A DNA stretch of 64,000 bases from DATFTE01 sp963802575 (GTDB lineage Bacteria; Acidobacteriota; Terriglobia; Terriglobales; Acidobacteriaceae). The stretch's first letter is position 1, and each line of letters opens with the position of its first letter. The DNA lies in assembly GCA_963802575.1 (NCBI GenBank), contig CAWDJF010000004.1:186001-250000 (forward strand), in the 5' to 3' direction. Of the stretch, positions 36,992-46,420 are shown piece after piece. The notes beneath the pieces were generated by a model. The model was not told the origin of the DNA, ran no database searches, and was given only the letters and a program-made list of their open reading frames with translations. A program made the translations under genes and the position numbers.

Positions 36992-37120
36992 TTCCGCAAT
37001 CCGTCTCGGAGCCATCTTCGTAAAGGCTCCCAAAAATAGTGGGAACTTCCGAAACCTCTGGCTTCTTGCCAGCATCTTTCAGAAGACAGTGGCACATCCT
37101 GCACGCTTGGAGGCCGCGAA

Positions 37121-40100
37121 GTGGAATTCTCTCGTCGGACTTTCCTCAAGAGCACTCTGGTCGGAGGTGTAGGTGTTTCCGCTTTAGGATTCGACCTCAC
37201 TCCCGTCTACGCGCAAACTGCCAGCCTGAAGATTTCCCGAGCCACTGAGACGCGCAGCACTTGTCCTTATTGTTCGGTGAGCTGCGGCGTCCTTATCTAC
37301 ACGCTGGGTGATAAAGCCAAGAACGCGATTCCGCAGGTCGTGCACGTCGAGGGAGATCCCGATCATCCCATCAATCGCGGCACGCTTTGTCCCAAGGGTT
37401 CCTCGCTGGAACAAGACATCTTGAATGACAGGCGCCTGCTGAAGCCGCAAGTACGGCGTCCGGGCGCGACCGATTGGGAAGACATTTCCTGGGAACAGGC
37501 CTACAGCGAGATTGCGCAGAAGGTAAAGAAGACGCGCGACGACACCTTCATGGAGACGGATGCGCAAGGCCGTACCGTGAATCGCTGCGAAGGAATCTCT
37601 TTCACCGGCGGCTGCACCGATACCAACGAGTTTAATTATCTGGTCGTAAAGACCATGCGCAGCCTGGGGGTCTGCTACCTGGAAAACCAGGCTCGTGTTT
37701 GACACGGCCCTACGGTCTCCAGTTTGGGGCCAACATTCGGACGCGGTGCGATGACCAATGGTTGGATCGACATCAAGAATACAGACATGATGTTGATCAT
37801 GGGCGGCAATCCTGCCGAGAACCATCCTTGCGGCTTCAAGTGGGCGGTGGAAGCGAAAATTCACCGCAACGCAAAAACAATTGTCGTTGATCCACGACTG
37901 ACGCGGACTGCCGCGAATGCGGATATGTATCTGCAAATCCGCGCAGGCGCTGACATCGCATTCCTCGGCGGACTGATCAACTACGCGATCGCGAATAATC
38001 GCATCGCGAAAGACTATCTTCTCAACTACACCAACGCCTCCTTCATCATCAAGGATGGGTTCAAGCTTCCCGACGATGGTTTGTACTCCGGATTCGACGC
38101 CGAAAAGAAGGTCTACGACAAGGCAACCTGGAACTACGAAGAAGGCGGAGACCTGACGGGCAAGCCAGTCATGCCGACTCCAGAGTCAGACCAGCCGAAG
38201 GCCCAGAACGCGCAGAAGACGAGCGATACCGGCGGAGGTCAGGGACATCAGGCCGCCAGCCCTGCAGGTGTATCTGGGGGTGCGGCGCCTGCGCCCATGC
38301 TGCCTCCAAAGGTCGCCTTCGATCTCTCTTTGCAGCATCCGCGTTGCGTGTTTCAGCTACTCAAGAAGCAATACGAACGCTACACACCCGAGATGGTTGA
38401 GCGCATCACGGGCATTCCGAAAGACCAGTTCCTCAAGGCCGCCGATCTTTACACTTCAGTCCGCAAAGACGGCAACATGAAGAAAGTTTCCACCGTGATC
38501 TACGCGGTGGGATGGACCCAGCACAGTTTCGGCACCCAGATCATCCGCACTGCGGCCGTGCTGCAATTGGTGATGGGAAACATCGGACGCGCGGGCGGTG
38601 GAGTGAATGCCCTCCGCGGCCATTCCAATATTCAAGGCGCAACCGACCTCGCGGGAATCTTCGACATCCTGCCGGGATACCTGAAAATGCCCAACCCTGC
38701 GGACGTCGACCTCGCCACATACATGAAACGGGTGACCCCGACGTCTTCTAAGCCCGACCCGTGGGATTCGTTCAACTATTGGTCCAACACATCGAAGTTC
38801 ACGGTTTCGTTCTTGAAGGCAATGTATGGTCCCGCAGCAACCAAAGAAAATGATTTTGCTTTTAACTATCTGCCCAAAATTGATCGCAACTATTCCTGGG
38901 TCAATATCTGGAACGACATGTACGAAGGCAAGATCAAAGGCTTCTTTGCCTTCGGCATGAACGGGGTCATGATCGGCCCCGATTCCAACAAGAATATCGA
39001 GGCTCTGAAGAAGACCGACTGGGTGGTAGTTTGCGAGATCTATCCGGACGAGACCAGCGAATTCTGGCGCGCTCCCGGAATCACTGCCGACGAGCAGAAG
39101 AAAATTAACACCACCGTGTACCGCTTGCCGGGCGCGGGCTTCGCTGAGAAAGACGGAACCTTCGTCAACTCCGCTCGCTGGCTGCAGTGGAAGAACGTGG
39201 CCGTTCCGCCCCCCGGACAGGCGCGGCTCGATCAAGACATCCTCGCCACGATCTTTCTGAAGGTTCGAGAGCTGTATAAGAAAGAAGGCGGCAAGTTCCC
39301 CGATCCGGTGCTGAATGCCGCATTCCCTTACACCACTCCTTACACTCCATCACTCTCCGAAATCGCCAAAGAGATCAACGGCAAAGCGCTCGCCGATATT
39401 ACCGATCCGAAAACCAATGTCACCATCAAAGCGGGACAGCAGCTTCCCGGCTTTGCGTGGCTGAAGGATGACGGAACGACGCTTTGCGGCAACTGGATTT
39501 ACAGCGGTTCATGGACCGAGGCCGGCGCGATGATCCAACGCCGCGGCACTGAAGATCCATCAGGACTCGGCATCTATCCCAACTGGGCCTGGTCCTGGCC
39601 GGCCAATCGTCGCGTGCTCTACAACCGCGCGTCGTGCGATCTAGAGGGCAAGCCTTGGGATCCCGAACGTCGCCAGGTTTGGTGGGACGAATCCAAGCAA
39701 AGCTGGGTTGGCAACGACGTTCCCGACTTCAAACCCGACTCACCCCCGAAGGATCACATGGGACCGTTCATCATGAATCCGGACGGTGTCGGACGTCTGT
39801 TCGTTCCGCTCGGCGGCATGCAGGATGGGCCTTTCCCCGAATTCTACGAGCCAATGGAGAGCCCGATCGCGAACCCCTTGCATCCGAACCAGTCGAACAA
39901 TCCGGTGGTCAAGAAGTACAAGACTGACATGGATAAGTACGGCACCGTGGATCAGGGTTACAACGTCATCTGCACCACGTACCGCCTGACCGAGCACTAT
40001 CACTACTGGACGAAGAACAATCCCATGAACGTGCAATTGGTGCCGGAACCCTTCGTCGAAGTTCCTCACGAACTCGCGGAGCAGATGGGCTTGAACGGCG

Positions 40101-40360
40101 GCGAGAAAGTGAAAGTCACCAGCGCTCGCGCGACCTACATCGCGAAGGCGATGGTCACGCGGCGCATTCACGCTATGAATGTGGATGGCAAGAAGATGTA
40201 TCAGATCGGCATCCCCATTCATTGGGGCTTCCGTGGAATTGCCGAAGACGAAGGCAAGACGGCTAAGACGCTGGCGAATCAGTTGACCCCAACCGTCATC
40301 GACCCCAACGCATTCACGCCGGAATTCAAAGGCTTCCTCGTAAAGCTTGAGAAAGTCTAG
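37121..40360 (+). CDS. fdnG: Selenocysteine-containing formate dehydrogenase, catalytic (alpha) subunit, FdnG/FdoG type
   Basis: Oxidises formate to CO2 at a molybdenum bis-MGD centre in the periplasm. 1079 residues, read through an in-frame TGA at 37700-37702 as Sec194, close to Sec196 of E. coli FdnG; the context A-R-V-U-H-G-P-T-V is the family's active site, and the frame continues without interruption to 40360. The Tat signal S-R-R-T-F-L-K and the 4Fe-4S region C-P-Y-C-S-V-S-C-G are near the N-terminus. A low-complexity Pro/Ala/Gln insertion lies near residues 350-390. It starts at GTG 37121 after GGAGG. Annotation pipelines without Sec handling will split it. Confidence 0.95.
37700..37731 (+). 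promoter_or_regulatory. Bacterial SECIS-like hairpin at the Sec codon
   Basis: Immediately after the TGA, GGCCC (37706-37710) pairs with GGGCC (37727-37731). The loop contains GGTCT (37714-37718), the type of apical sequence recognised by SelB in E. coli formate dehydrogenase messages. Folding was done by eye. Confidence 0.75.
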
Positions 40361-40376
40361 AAAGGAGTGGAACCAG

Positions 40377-41273
40377 ATGGCTGACCGAAAAACACTGCAA
40401 GCGGAACGCATCTCAGGCCACTCCGGGGCCTCGCCGGGCTTCGAGATGCAGCGCGACCTCAAGGTCTGCAAACTGGTCGACACCACCACGTGCATCGGAT
40501 GCAAGGCCTGCGAAGTGGCGTGCGTCGAGTGGAACGACATGCCGTTTAGTCCGACCACCTTCGACAATACCTACCAGACCATGCCGGAGACCCGCTGGAA
40601 CTTCTGGAACCTGATCAAGTTCAACGAGCACCAGCGGCCTGACGGCACCATCCAGTGGTTGATGCGCAAAGATCAATGCATGCACTGCGCCGATCCGGGA
40701 TGCATGGCGGCCTGCCCGGCAGACGGGGCCATCGTTCAATATGCGAACGGCATCGTCGATTTCAATCAGGAGAACTGCATTGGCTGCGAGTTCTGCGTCT
40801 CCGGGTGTCCGTTCGATATTCCCCGCTTCAATCCCGCGACGAAGAAGGTTTACAAGTGCACGCTTTGTTCCGACCGCGTCGGACAAGGTTTGGAACCTGC
40901 GTGCATCAAGGCGTGTCCCACGGGCTGCCTGAAGTTCGGCACTAAAGAAGACATGTTGTTCATCGCCAATGAACGTAGCAAGCAACTGCGCGATGAATTC
41001 GATATGCCGAATGCGGGCGTTTACGATCCGCAATCGGTGGGCGGAACGCATGTGATCTACGTGCTGCATGACGCCACGGATCCTGAGCGCTACGGGCATC
41101 TACCAAAGAATCCGACGATTCCCTGGAGCTACACCATCTGGAAGTGGCTGGCGAAACCGGTCCTGGGAACATTCGCGCTGTTCGGATTGGTGGGCGTGCT
41201 TTTGCACTACGTGACCGTCGGCCCGCGCCGTCCGCAGCCAGAACCGCCGCAGAAGGACGGAGGAAAGCAATGA
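40377..41273 (+). CDS. fdnH: Formate dehydrogenase iron-sulfur (beta) subunit
   Basis: 298 residues. Carries electrons from FdnG to the membrane subunit through four 4Fe-4S clusters: C-I-G-C-K-A-C-E-V-A-C, C-M-H-C-A-D-P-G-C-M-A-A-C-P, C-I-G-C-E-F-C-V-S-G-C-P and C-T-L-C ... C-I-K-A-C-P. A C-terminal membrane anchor (G-T-F-A-L-F-G-L-V-G-V-L-L-H-Y) is present as in FdnH. ATG 40377 follows GGAG 16 bases after the fdnG stop. Its stop overlaps the fdnI start (ATGA). Confidence 0.95.
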   Translation: MADRKTLQAERISGHSGASPGFEMQRDLKVCKLVDTTTCIGCKACEVACVEWNDMPFSPTTFDNTYQTMPETRWNFWNLIKFNEHQRPDGTIQWLMRKDQCMHCADPGCMAACPADGAIVQYANGIVDFNQENCIGCEFCVSGCPFDIPRFNPATKKVYKCTLCSDRVGQGLEPACIKACPTGCLKFGTKEDMLFIANERSKQLRDEFDMPNAGVYDPQSVGGTHVIYVLHDATDPERYGHLPKNPTIPWSYTIWKWLAKPVLGTFALFGLVGVLLHYVTVGPRRPQPEPPQKDGGKQ

Positions 41274-42013
41274 GCACCGCGATAGATCGCTTCGACGACA
41301 AGGCTCGCCGCACCTTCGACTCTATCGGCCGCACCGAGGTGTACCGCGGAGAGCTTCTGCGGCATCCCGTGTACACGCGGGTTCTGCATTGGGCAGTGGC
41401 GCTTTTCTTCTTCCTTGCGCTGTTCTCGGGCTTCGGCATTTACCTTCCCTGGCTCTTCCGCTGGTTCACTCCTATTTTCGGTGGTGGCCCGCTCGCCCGC
41501 GCCATGCATCCCTGGTTCGGCTTGGGATTCGTCGTCTTCTTTTCGCTGCAGGTGTTGAACTGGCTTAGGCCGATGACTTGGACGAAGACTGACACGGAGT
41601 GGATACTAAACATCAAGAGGGTAGTGAGTGGCGCGGAGACGCTCGAAGCGCCGGAGACTGGCTTCTTCAATGCCGGACAGAAAGCTCAGTTTTGGGAGAT
41701 CGTCGCAGGATCCATCGCGTACCTGATCACCGGAATCATTATGTGGATCGGCGCCCCGACCTTCGGGCGCCTAGCGGTTGCAATCAGCTACGTAATCCAC
41801 GACATCTCGGCGCTCATCATGCTCGGAGGAATCTTCATCCACATCTACCTGAGCACCATCGGCGAGCCTGGGACCTTCCATTCGATGACGCGCGGAGCCG
41901 TGAGCGAAGCTTGGGCGTGGACATTCCATCCAGCCTGGTACAAACAAGTCACGGGACGTGACCCGCGCCAGGCTTACGAAGAAGCTAAGCGAAAAATGGA
42001 CGCTGCGCAGTAA
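41270..42013 (+). CDS. fdnI: Formate dehydrogenase cytochrome b556 (gamma) subunit
   Basis: 247 residues, di-heme membrane subunit passing electrons to quinone. Four membrane segments are visible, beginning with V-L-H-W-A-V-A-L-F-F-F-L-A-L-F-S-G; heme-ligand histidines lie in V-L-H-W, A-M-H-P-W-F-G and later in V-I-H-D-I-S-A and F-I-H-I-Y-L. The family's G-E-P-G-T-F-H motif follows. The start overlaps the fdnH stop as ATGA, consistent with a translationally coupled complex. Last gene of the fdn operon. Confidence 0.94.
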   Translation: MSTAIDRFDDKARRTFDSIGRTEVYRGELLRHPVYTRVLHWAVALFFFLALFSGFGIYLPWLFRWFTPIFGGGPLARAMHPWFGLGFVVFFSLQVLNWLRPMTWTKTDTEWILNIKRVVSGAETLEAPETGFFNAGQKAQFWEIVAGSIAYLITGIIMWIGAPTFGRLAVAISYVIHDISALIMLGGIFIHIYLSTIGEPGTFHSMTRGAVSEAWAWTFHPAWYKQVTGRDPRQAYEEAKRKMDAAQ

Positions 42014-42276
42014 GCTCGCGTTTCAAAATGAGAACCTGTCACTCTACTGAGTACAGGTACATCGTGCAGAGTCTTTCTTCCACACCTCAAAGTGCGCGAG
42101 CGCGCACTTGCGATCGATATACATTCTTTTACATTCCAGAATTGGAATTCCCTTGACAATCTTTGCTACAGGAATCAGTATCCGTCCCACGTCGGGCGCA
42201 ACTCTCCCCCGATGCCTTGGAAAGCAAACTCCACCCGGTAACTCCAGCAGCTTTACGAGAAACAAAAAGGAGAAGC

Positions 42277-43044
42277 ATGGCAAAGAAGATGCTTTTGGCA
42301 GCAGCGCTCATCGCAGCAATGATTTTGCCGGCAGCCGCACAGAACGGAAAGGCCCGGCCCTTCATCGACCGACAAATCCTCGGAGGAACAGCACGCAACG
42401 GCAATCCTCCGACCGTTCCGTCTTATTGCAACCCGTGCCTGGCTTATGGCGGCGATTGGGATCCTAACTCCACCGTCTGGGTCGCCTACGCAAACTGGAA
42501 CACGACTGGCTTAGGGACAGCCACCGCCTACGTCCCCTTTGTCGTTCCTGCCGGACATACCTGGACGGTCACCGGACTGTTTACGAATGACCTGGCCCTC
42601 AATATCAGCACGATCGATCCTCCCACGGCTGCATGGTCGATCTCGAGCGGTGTCTCGAAGGGCGTTGGTGGCACCACCATCGCTTCAGGCACCGACTCTG
42701 CCACCTTCAATCCCACAGGACGCAATTACCAGAACACGTATTTCGAATACACGACGCTGGTAAATCTCTCGTCGCCGGTGGTACTGACCGCTGGAACCTA
42801 CTGGCTATCGGTTGTGCCGCCTTGCACCAACGCTAACGATGGATCGTGCGGTTCGGCAGCGTATTACATCACCGACAGCACTTCCAAAACGAACCAATCG
42901 GGTCCGCCAGAGCCGGTCCACCGTTCGTTCACGTTTTCCTCTACCTTCGGCTACGACTACCTCAACCTCTGCTCTCCTACCGAGGGCTATCTTCCTCCGT
43001 CCTGCTCTGTAATGTCTGCCGGTGTCATTGGCACGCATGACTAA
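42277..43044 (+). CDS. Secreted protein of unknown function
   Basis: 255 residues. Signal peptide (L-L-A-A-A-L-I-A-A-M-I-L-P-A-A-A) is followed by a Thr/Ser/Asn-rich, beta-predicted body with three cysteine pairs (Y-C-N-P-C, P-P-C ... S-C, L-C-S ... S-C). G-T-Y-W-L-S-V-V-P and similar strands suggest a carbohydrate- or surface-binding beta-sandwich, but no family could be named. ATG 42277 follows AAAGGAG. A strong terminator follows at 43071. Confidence 0.7.
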   Translation: MAKKMLLAAALIAAMILPAAAQNGKARPFIDRQILGGTARNGNPPTVPSYCNPCLAYGGDWDPNSTVWVAYANWNTTGLGTATAYVPFVVPAGHTWTVTGLFTNDLALNISTIDPPTAAWSISSGVSKGVGGTTIASGTDSATFNPTGRNYQNTYFEYTTLVNLSSPVVLTAGTYWLSVVPPCTNANDGSCGSAAYYITDSTSKTNQSGPPEPVHRSFTFSSTFGYDYLNLCSPTEGYLPPSCSVMSAGVIGTHD

Positions 43045-43070
43045 GTAGGCAAAGCTGACCGCTCCCCCGC

Positions 43071-43097
43071 GAGCCTGATCCTGTTGCGATCAGGCTC
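43071..43097 (+). terminator. Rho-independent terminator
   Basis: GAGCCTGATC-CTGTTGC-GATCAGGCTC followed by GTTTGCTTTTTT; it ends the secreted-protein gene and may also serve the convergent cytochrome gene. Confidence 0.85.
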
Positions 43098-43112
43098 GTT
43101 TGCTTTTTTGGA

Positions 43113-43529
43113 TTACTTCTTTTGGATGGATTCCAGGTATTGGGTCAAATTCTCCAGGCGCACTCTTCCCCAATCCCGATCGAAATCGATCTCATGAAAC
43201 AGTGGACCCCAGATGGGCATCCTTTTCGAGCCATGCGCGGGAATGAGATCGTCCGATCCCAACAGGATGGTTGTCTTCACATGAAGCGCGGGAAATGTGC
43301 CGCCGCTTGCCCGCGACAATCGAGTGAGGTCTGGAACCCTCTGCTTGAGCGCCGGAGCTGCCGGACCATCGCCGCGTGCGTCCCCGCCATGACAAGCCGC
43401 GCAGTACGTCTGGAAAATCTCGGCACCGTCCACCGGTCGGACCGGCAGTTGAGGACGGTTTTTTACTTGCGCGGAAAGAACGAAGACTCCTGGAAACAGT
43501 ACCAGTAGGGCGAGCAACCGCGTCGGCAT
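43113..43529 (-). CDS. Exported mono-heme c-type cytochrome
   Basis: 138 residues. Signal peptide (L-L-A-L-L-V-L-F-P-G-V-F-V-L), one heme-binding motif C-A-A-C-H-G-G-D-A-R-G-D-G-P-A-A-P, and a likely axial Met in K-R-M-P-I-W-G-P. Soluble periplasmic electron carrier, cytochrome c class I-like. ATG 43527-43529 was chosen for the signal peptide; the frame is open further upstream without motif. Reaction partner unknown. Confidence 0.88.
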   Translation of the reverse strand: MPTRLLALLVLFPGVFVLSAQVKNRPQLPVRPVDGAEIFQTYCAACHGGDARGDGPAAPALKQRVPDLTRLSRASGGTFPALHVKTTILLGSDDLIPAHGSKRMPIWGPLFHEIDFDRDWGRVRLENLTQYLESIQKK

Positions 43530-43699
43530 TTGTTGTTGCACCTGGGCCTCCGCGAAGAACCGCCTGGGTGAACTCCAGGTTCGGTCCCACCATACTCTTG
43601 GTGGGCACGCCGCGCGGTGACTCACATAACAGTAGGTTGTGACGTCGTGCGACACGCTTCCGAACCGCAGCAAGCGGAACACTGCCGCTGGGGCTGTAG

Positions 43700-44668
43700 T
43701 CAGACCATGTGGGGGTGGGCGCCTCCGCCCGCTCTGGCGTCGCGGCTCTTGCGACGGCTACTCTCATCTCTGCTCGGGCACCGATAACTCCGCGGGCTCA
43801 CTCCAAATTCCTCACGAAACGCCCGGTTAAAATTCGACACGTCGCCGAACCCGCAATCGAGGGCAATGTCTAAAACCTTTGCAGGCTCAGTTGACAACCG
43901 AAGCGCTGCTTTCCGCAGTCTTATCCTGCGCACATACCGGTGCGGCGTCACTCCAGTAATCTGCTCGAACGTCCGCAAGAAGTGATACGGACTTAGACCC
44001 GCTTCCCGCGCCAGTTCTCCCAATCTCAACTCTGAATCCGAATGCCTCTCAATCCATCGCGCGGCCCGTGCAACTCCTCGAATCGCACTTGGACTCGCCG
44101 CCCTCGTCGCTCGACTTGATCCGATGGCAACCTGCGCTACCTGAGTAGCCAACTGAATGCCGAGTTCTTCCCAGACCGCAACCGCTTCGCCGTCGGCTGC
44201 TGTGAGTCTCGCGCAAGCCTTCGTCACGACGGGCGAAAGCTGCCGCTGGGATGGCAGCCGGAGAACCGGGAACCCTGCTCCAGCAACACCTTCATCGGCC
44301 AGCAACCGTTCGAAATACTCTGGCTCAAATTGAAACGACAGGCAACGATCTCCCTTGCCGTGCTCATGTCCGCACTCAAAGCATTGGCCGGGGTTGCCGA
44401 GAAAAAGCGAGCCCGGCGTCATGAGCTCATTGCTCACGCCCTGGCGGCCTTCAGATCGGTAGCGGAAAGTTCCCTCAAGAACGATGGCGATCGAAAACAG
44501 CGAGTGTTGCTCCTCGAACGGGCGGTCTTGAGGACTGCAGGTACAGAGAACGTCCGACACTTCCCAGCCGGCCCCTGCAGCCACAACTCGTCGGCTGGTC
44601 GTGCCGGCGGTGCCGCTCGCGGCGCGGCGCGATAAAGCCTGCTCTAAACTCATCGCAATTTTCGCCAA
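43700..44668 (-). CDS. AraC-family transcriptional regulator
   Basis: 322 residues. The N-terminal ligand domain has a cupin-like S-I-A-I-V-L-E-G-T-F-R-Y and G-S-L-F-L-G-N-P-G. The C-terminal double helix-turn-helix shows L-G-E-L-A-R-E-A-G-L-S-P-Y-H-F-L-R-T-F and the signature D-I-A-L-D-C-G-F-G-D-V-S-N-F-N-R-A-F-R. TTG 44668 has GGGGAGAG upstream; ATG 44653 is the alternative. Divergent from the gene at 44735, which is a likely target. Confidence 0.88.
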   Translation of the reverse strand: MAKIAMSLEQALSRRAASGTAGTTSRRVVAAGAGWEVSDVLCTCSPQDRPFEEQHSLFSIAIVLEGTFRYRSEGRQGVSNELMTPGSLFLGNPGQCFECGHEHGKGDRCLSFQFEPEYFERLLADEGVAGAGFPVLRLPSQRQLSPVVTKACARLTAADGEAVAVWEELGIQLATQVAQVAIGSSRATRAASPSAIRGVARAARWIERHSDSELRLGELAREAGLSPYHFLRTFEQITGVTPHRYVRRIRLRKAALRLSTEPAKVLDIALDCGFGDVSNFNRAFREEFGVSPRSYRCPSRDESSRRKSRDARAGGGAHPHMV

Positions 44669-44734
44669 GAACCGCTCTCCCCTCGCACTTTATAACTCTG
44701 ACTGCTCAGTTGGATGATTTCGGGAGGTCGAAAG

Positions 44735-45280
44735 ATGAACATTACAACAGCACGGGAGCAGGATTTCTACTCACTTCTAGCGGCTCCGGCCCGCTCGCCG
44801 GAAATCCCCGAGTCACAGGACCTTTACGGCTGGCTCGTCGGAAGCTGGGGGTTACAAGTTCTCCACTATAAAGCCGTCGATGTATCGGCCCAGGGCCTTG
44901 AAGCAGAAGCTCATTTCGCATGGGTGCTTGAGGGCCGCGCCATCCAGGATGTCTGGATCATGCCTCGACCAGCCGATCGCACCGCGAACATGGATAAGAC
45001 CAACAACATGTTTGGCACCACGCAGCGCGTGTGGGATCCCGCAATTCAAGCGTGGCGTATTCGCTGGATCAATCCCGCGACTGGACATCGCGAAGACCAA
45101 ATTGGCCGCCGCAGCGGCGAACGCATCGTGCAAGTAGGCCTGCGCCTCGACGGCACTCCTACACGATGGTCGTTTACCGAGATCACTCCCGATTCGTTTC
45201 ACTGGATCGGCGAAGCCCTCAATCCCGATGGAAGAACCTGGAATCTGGAAGGCGAATTCCTCGCTTCACGCATTCGATAA
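44735..45280 (+). CDS. DUF1579-like lipocalin-fold protein
   Basis: 181 residues, cytoplasmic. Pattern L-V-G-S-W-G-L-Q-V-L-H-Y near the start, W-V-L-E-G-R-A-I-Q-D-V-W-I-M and later W-S-F-T-E-I-T-P-D-S-F-H-W resembles small calycin-type proteins annotated as DUF1579. Ligand unknown. ATG 44735 follows GGGAGG. It shares a 66-bp divergent promoter region with the AraC regulator and is followed after 15 bp by a DinB-like gene, so regulator, lipocalin-like protein and DinB probably form one small regulon. Confidence 0.7.
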   Translation: MNITTAREQDFYSLLAAPARSPEIPESQDLYGWLVGSWGLQVLHYKAVDVSAQGLEAEAHFAWVLEGRAIQDVWIMPRPADRTANMDKTNNMFGTTQRVWDPAIQAWRIRWINPATGHREDQIGRRSGERIVQVGLRLDGTPTRWSFTEITPDSFHWIGEALNPDGRTWNLEGEFLASRIR

Positions 45281-45295
45281 ACAGGAGAACACTCA

Positions 45296-45769
45296 ATGAA
45301 CGATCAAGATCTTCGCCAACACATCGTAACCTTACTCAAAAGCGACCATGCTCACGCGAACTTCGACAACGCGGTGAAAGACATGCCGCCAGCCCTTCGG
45401 GGGAAAAAGCCTGAAGGGGCCGAGCACTCACCATGGCAGGTGCTGGAACATCTGCGCATCGCGTTGTGGGACATCCTGGAATTCGCGCGCGACTCCAAGC
45501 ACAAGTCACCCGAATTTCCCCAAGGCTACTGGCCGCGCACGCAATCTCCGCCCGACGATAAAGCTTGGGACAAGAGTGCGGCCAGCTTCCGCTCCGATCT
45601 GGAAGCCCTCATCAAGCTGGTGTCGGACGAAAAAACTGACCTGTTCGCCAGGATTCCGCACGGAGACGGGCAAACGGTCCTGCGGCAGGCCCTGGTTGCC
45701 GCCGATCATAACGCCTACCATCTGGGCGAGCTCGTGCTTCTACGACGGCTGCTCGGCGCATGGCATTGA
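45296..45769 (+). CDS. DinB/YfiT-superfamily metalloprotein
   Basis: 157 residues, four-helix bundle type. The three histidines typical of DinB/YfiT metal sites are seen: H-S-P-W-Q-V-L-E-H-L near the start and D-H-N-A-Y-H-L-G-E-L near the end. Members include thiol transferases; the exact role here is unknown. ATG 45296 follows GGAG. Cotranscription with the upstream DUF1579-like gene is likely (15 bp apart). Last chromosomal gene before the island. Confidence 0.84.
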   Translation: MNDQDLRQHIVTLLKSDHAHANFDNAVKDMPPALRGKKPEGAEHSPWQVLEHLRIALWDILEFARDSKHKSPEFPQGYWPRTQSPPDDKAWDKSAASFRSDLEALIKLVSDEKTDLFARIPHGDGQTVLRQALVAADHNAYHLGELVLLRRLLGAWH

Positions 45770-45780
45770 TCGGAGACGAA

Positions 45781-45808
45781 AAACGGGTGGGAGAGCTCCC
45801 ACCCGTTT
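45781..45808 (+). terminator. Rho-independent terminator
   Basis: AAACGGGTGGGA-GAGC-TCCCACCCGTTT, a 12-bp perfect stem with tetraloop, directly after the DinB-like gene. Confidence 0.75.
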
Positions 45809-45909
45809 GATCAGTCCCCATATCGCAAAAAATGCTTCCTGGATCAGTTCTGAATCTTCATCCGTTGGGATGTTTTTCGGTGAGAGATTGGGGCGGACAT
45901 CGTCATCCC

Positions 45910-45969
45910 ATCTTGGTGCCGGGAGGGGGAGTCGAACCCCCAAGACCCGAAGGTCGGCGGATTTTGAGT
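45910..45969 (-). repeat. Distal attachment-site repeat (tRNA-Leu 3' remnant)
   Basis: Identical over 60 bases to 63556-63615. It includes the encoded CCA, acceptor 3' strand, T arm, variable arm and 3' side of the anticodon arm of tRNA-Leu, then diverges (TACACAGAAG instead of CCGCTGCGTC). It cannot make a functional tRNA. Confidence 0.9.
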
Positions 45970-46088
45970 ACACAGAAGAGTTCTGAACCGTTTGGAAAAT
46001 TCTCTACTCCACTTGATTCCTCAACGGCTTACAACTCTGCCAAGTTGAGTTGTTGTGACCCCATCTGCACCGTTTTGAGCTTGGAACT

Positions 46089-46107
46089 ACTACAGTTTTA
46101 CTACAGT
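46089..46107 (+). repeat. Paired ACTACAGT words, candidate integrase arm sites (distal end)
   Basis: ACTACAGT at 46089-46096 and 46100-46107, an 11-base period. The identical 19-bp unit recurs at 63458-63476 near the other end. It lies about 120 bp inside the element from the repeat core. Confidence 0.65.
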
Positions 46108-46420
46108 GTCCCGAGCGGGAAAGCGGGACTCGTCGCCCTCCAGCCCCGACGCAGTAGAGACGAGACATCCACATGGGCCACTGCTCCGGCAGAGCCTCTC
46201 TTCTTGATAGGTATTGTTCCTCCGAATGTGAGCGGTTGTGAGCAGACACTCAAATCCGTACCAGATAGGATTTTGGCTGTTCCACTCCGGATGCTCCAGG
46301 TTCCCAGGCCGGAACTCAACCGGTGCATAGTGCGCGAATATTCCGCGCAGGACCGACAGCAAAATCAAATCCTAAGTGAAACCTCGGACCGCCGCTAGGC
46401 GAGAATCTTAGGAGGATTCC

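Noticed and set aside
37089..37103. Sigma-54 promoter before fdnG (TGGCAC...TGCA)
   Set aside because: Only eight bases separate GG and GC, where ten are required, and it lies too close to the start codon.
37121..37702. fdnG as a pseudogene stopped by TGA
   Set aside because: The TGA is at the family's selenocysteine position, followed by a SECIS-like hairpin and an unbroken frame; Sec readthrough explains it.
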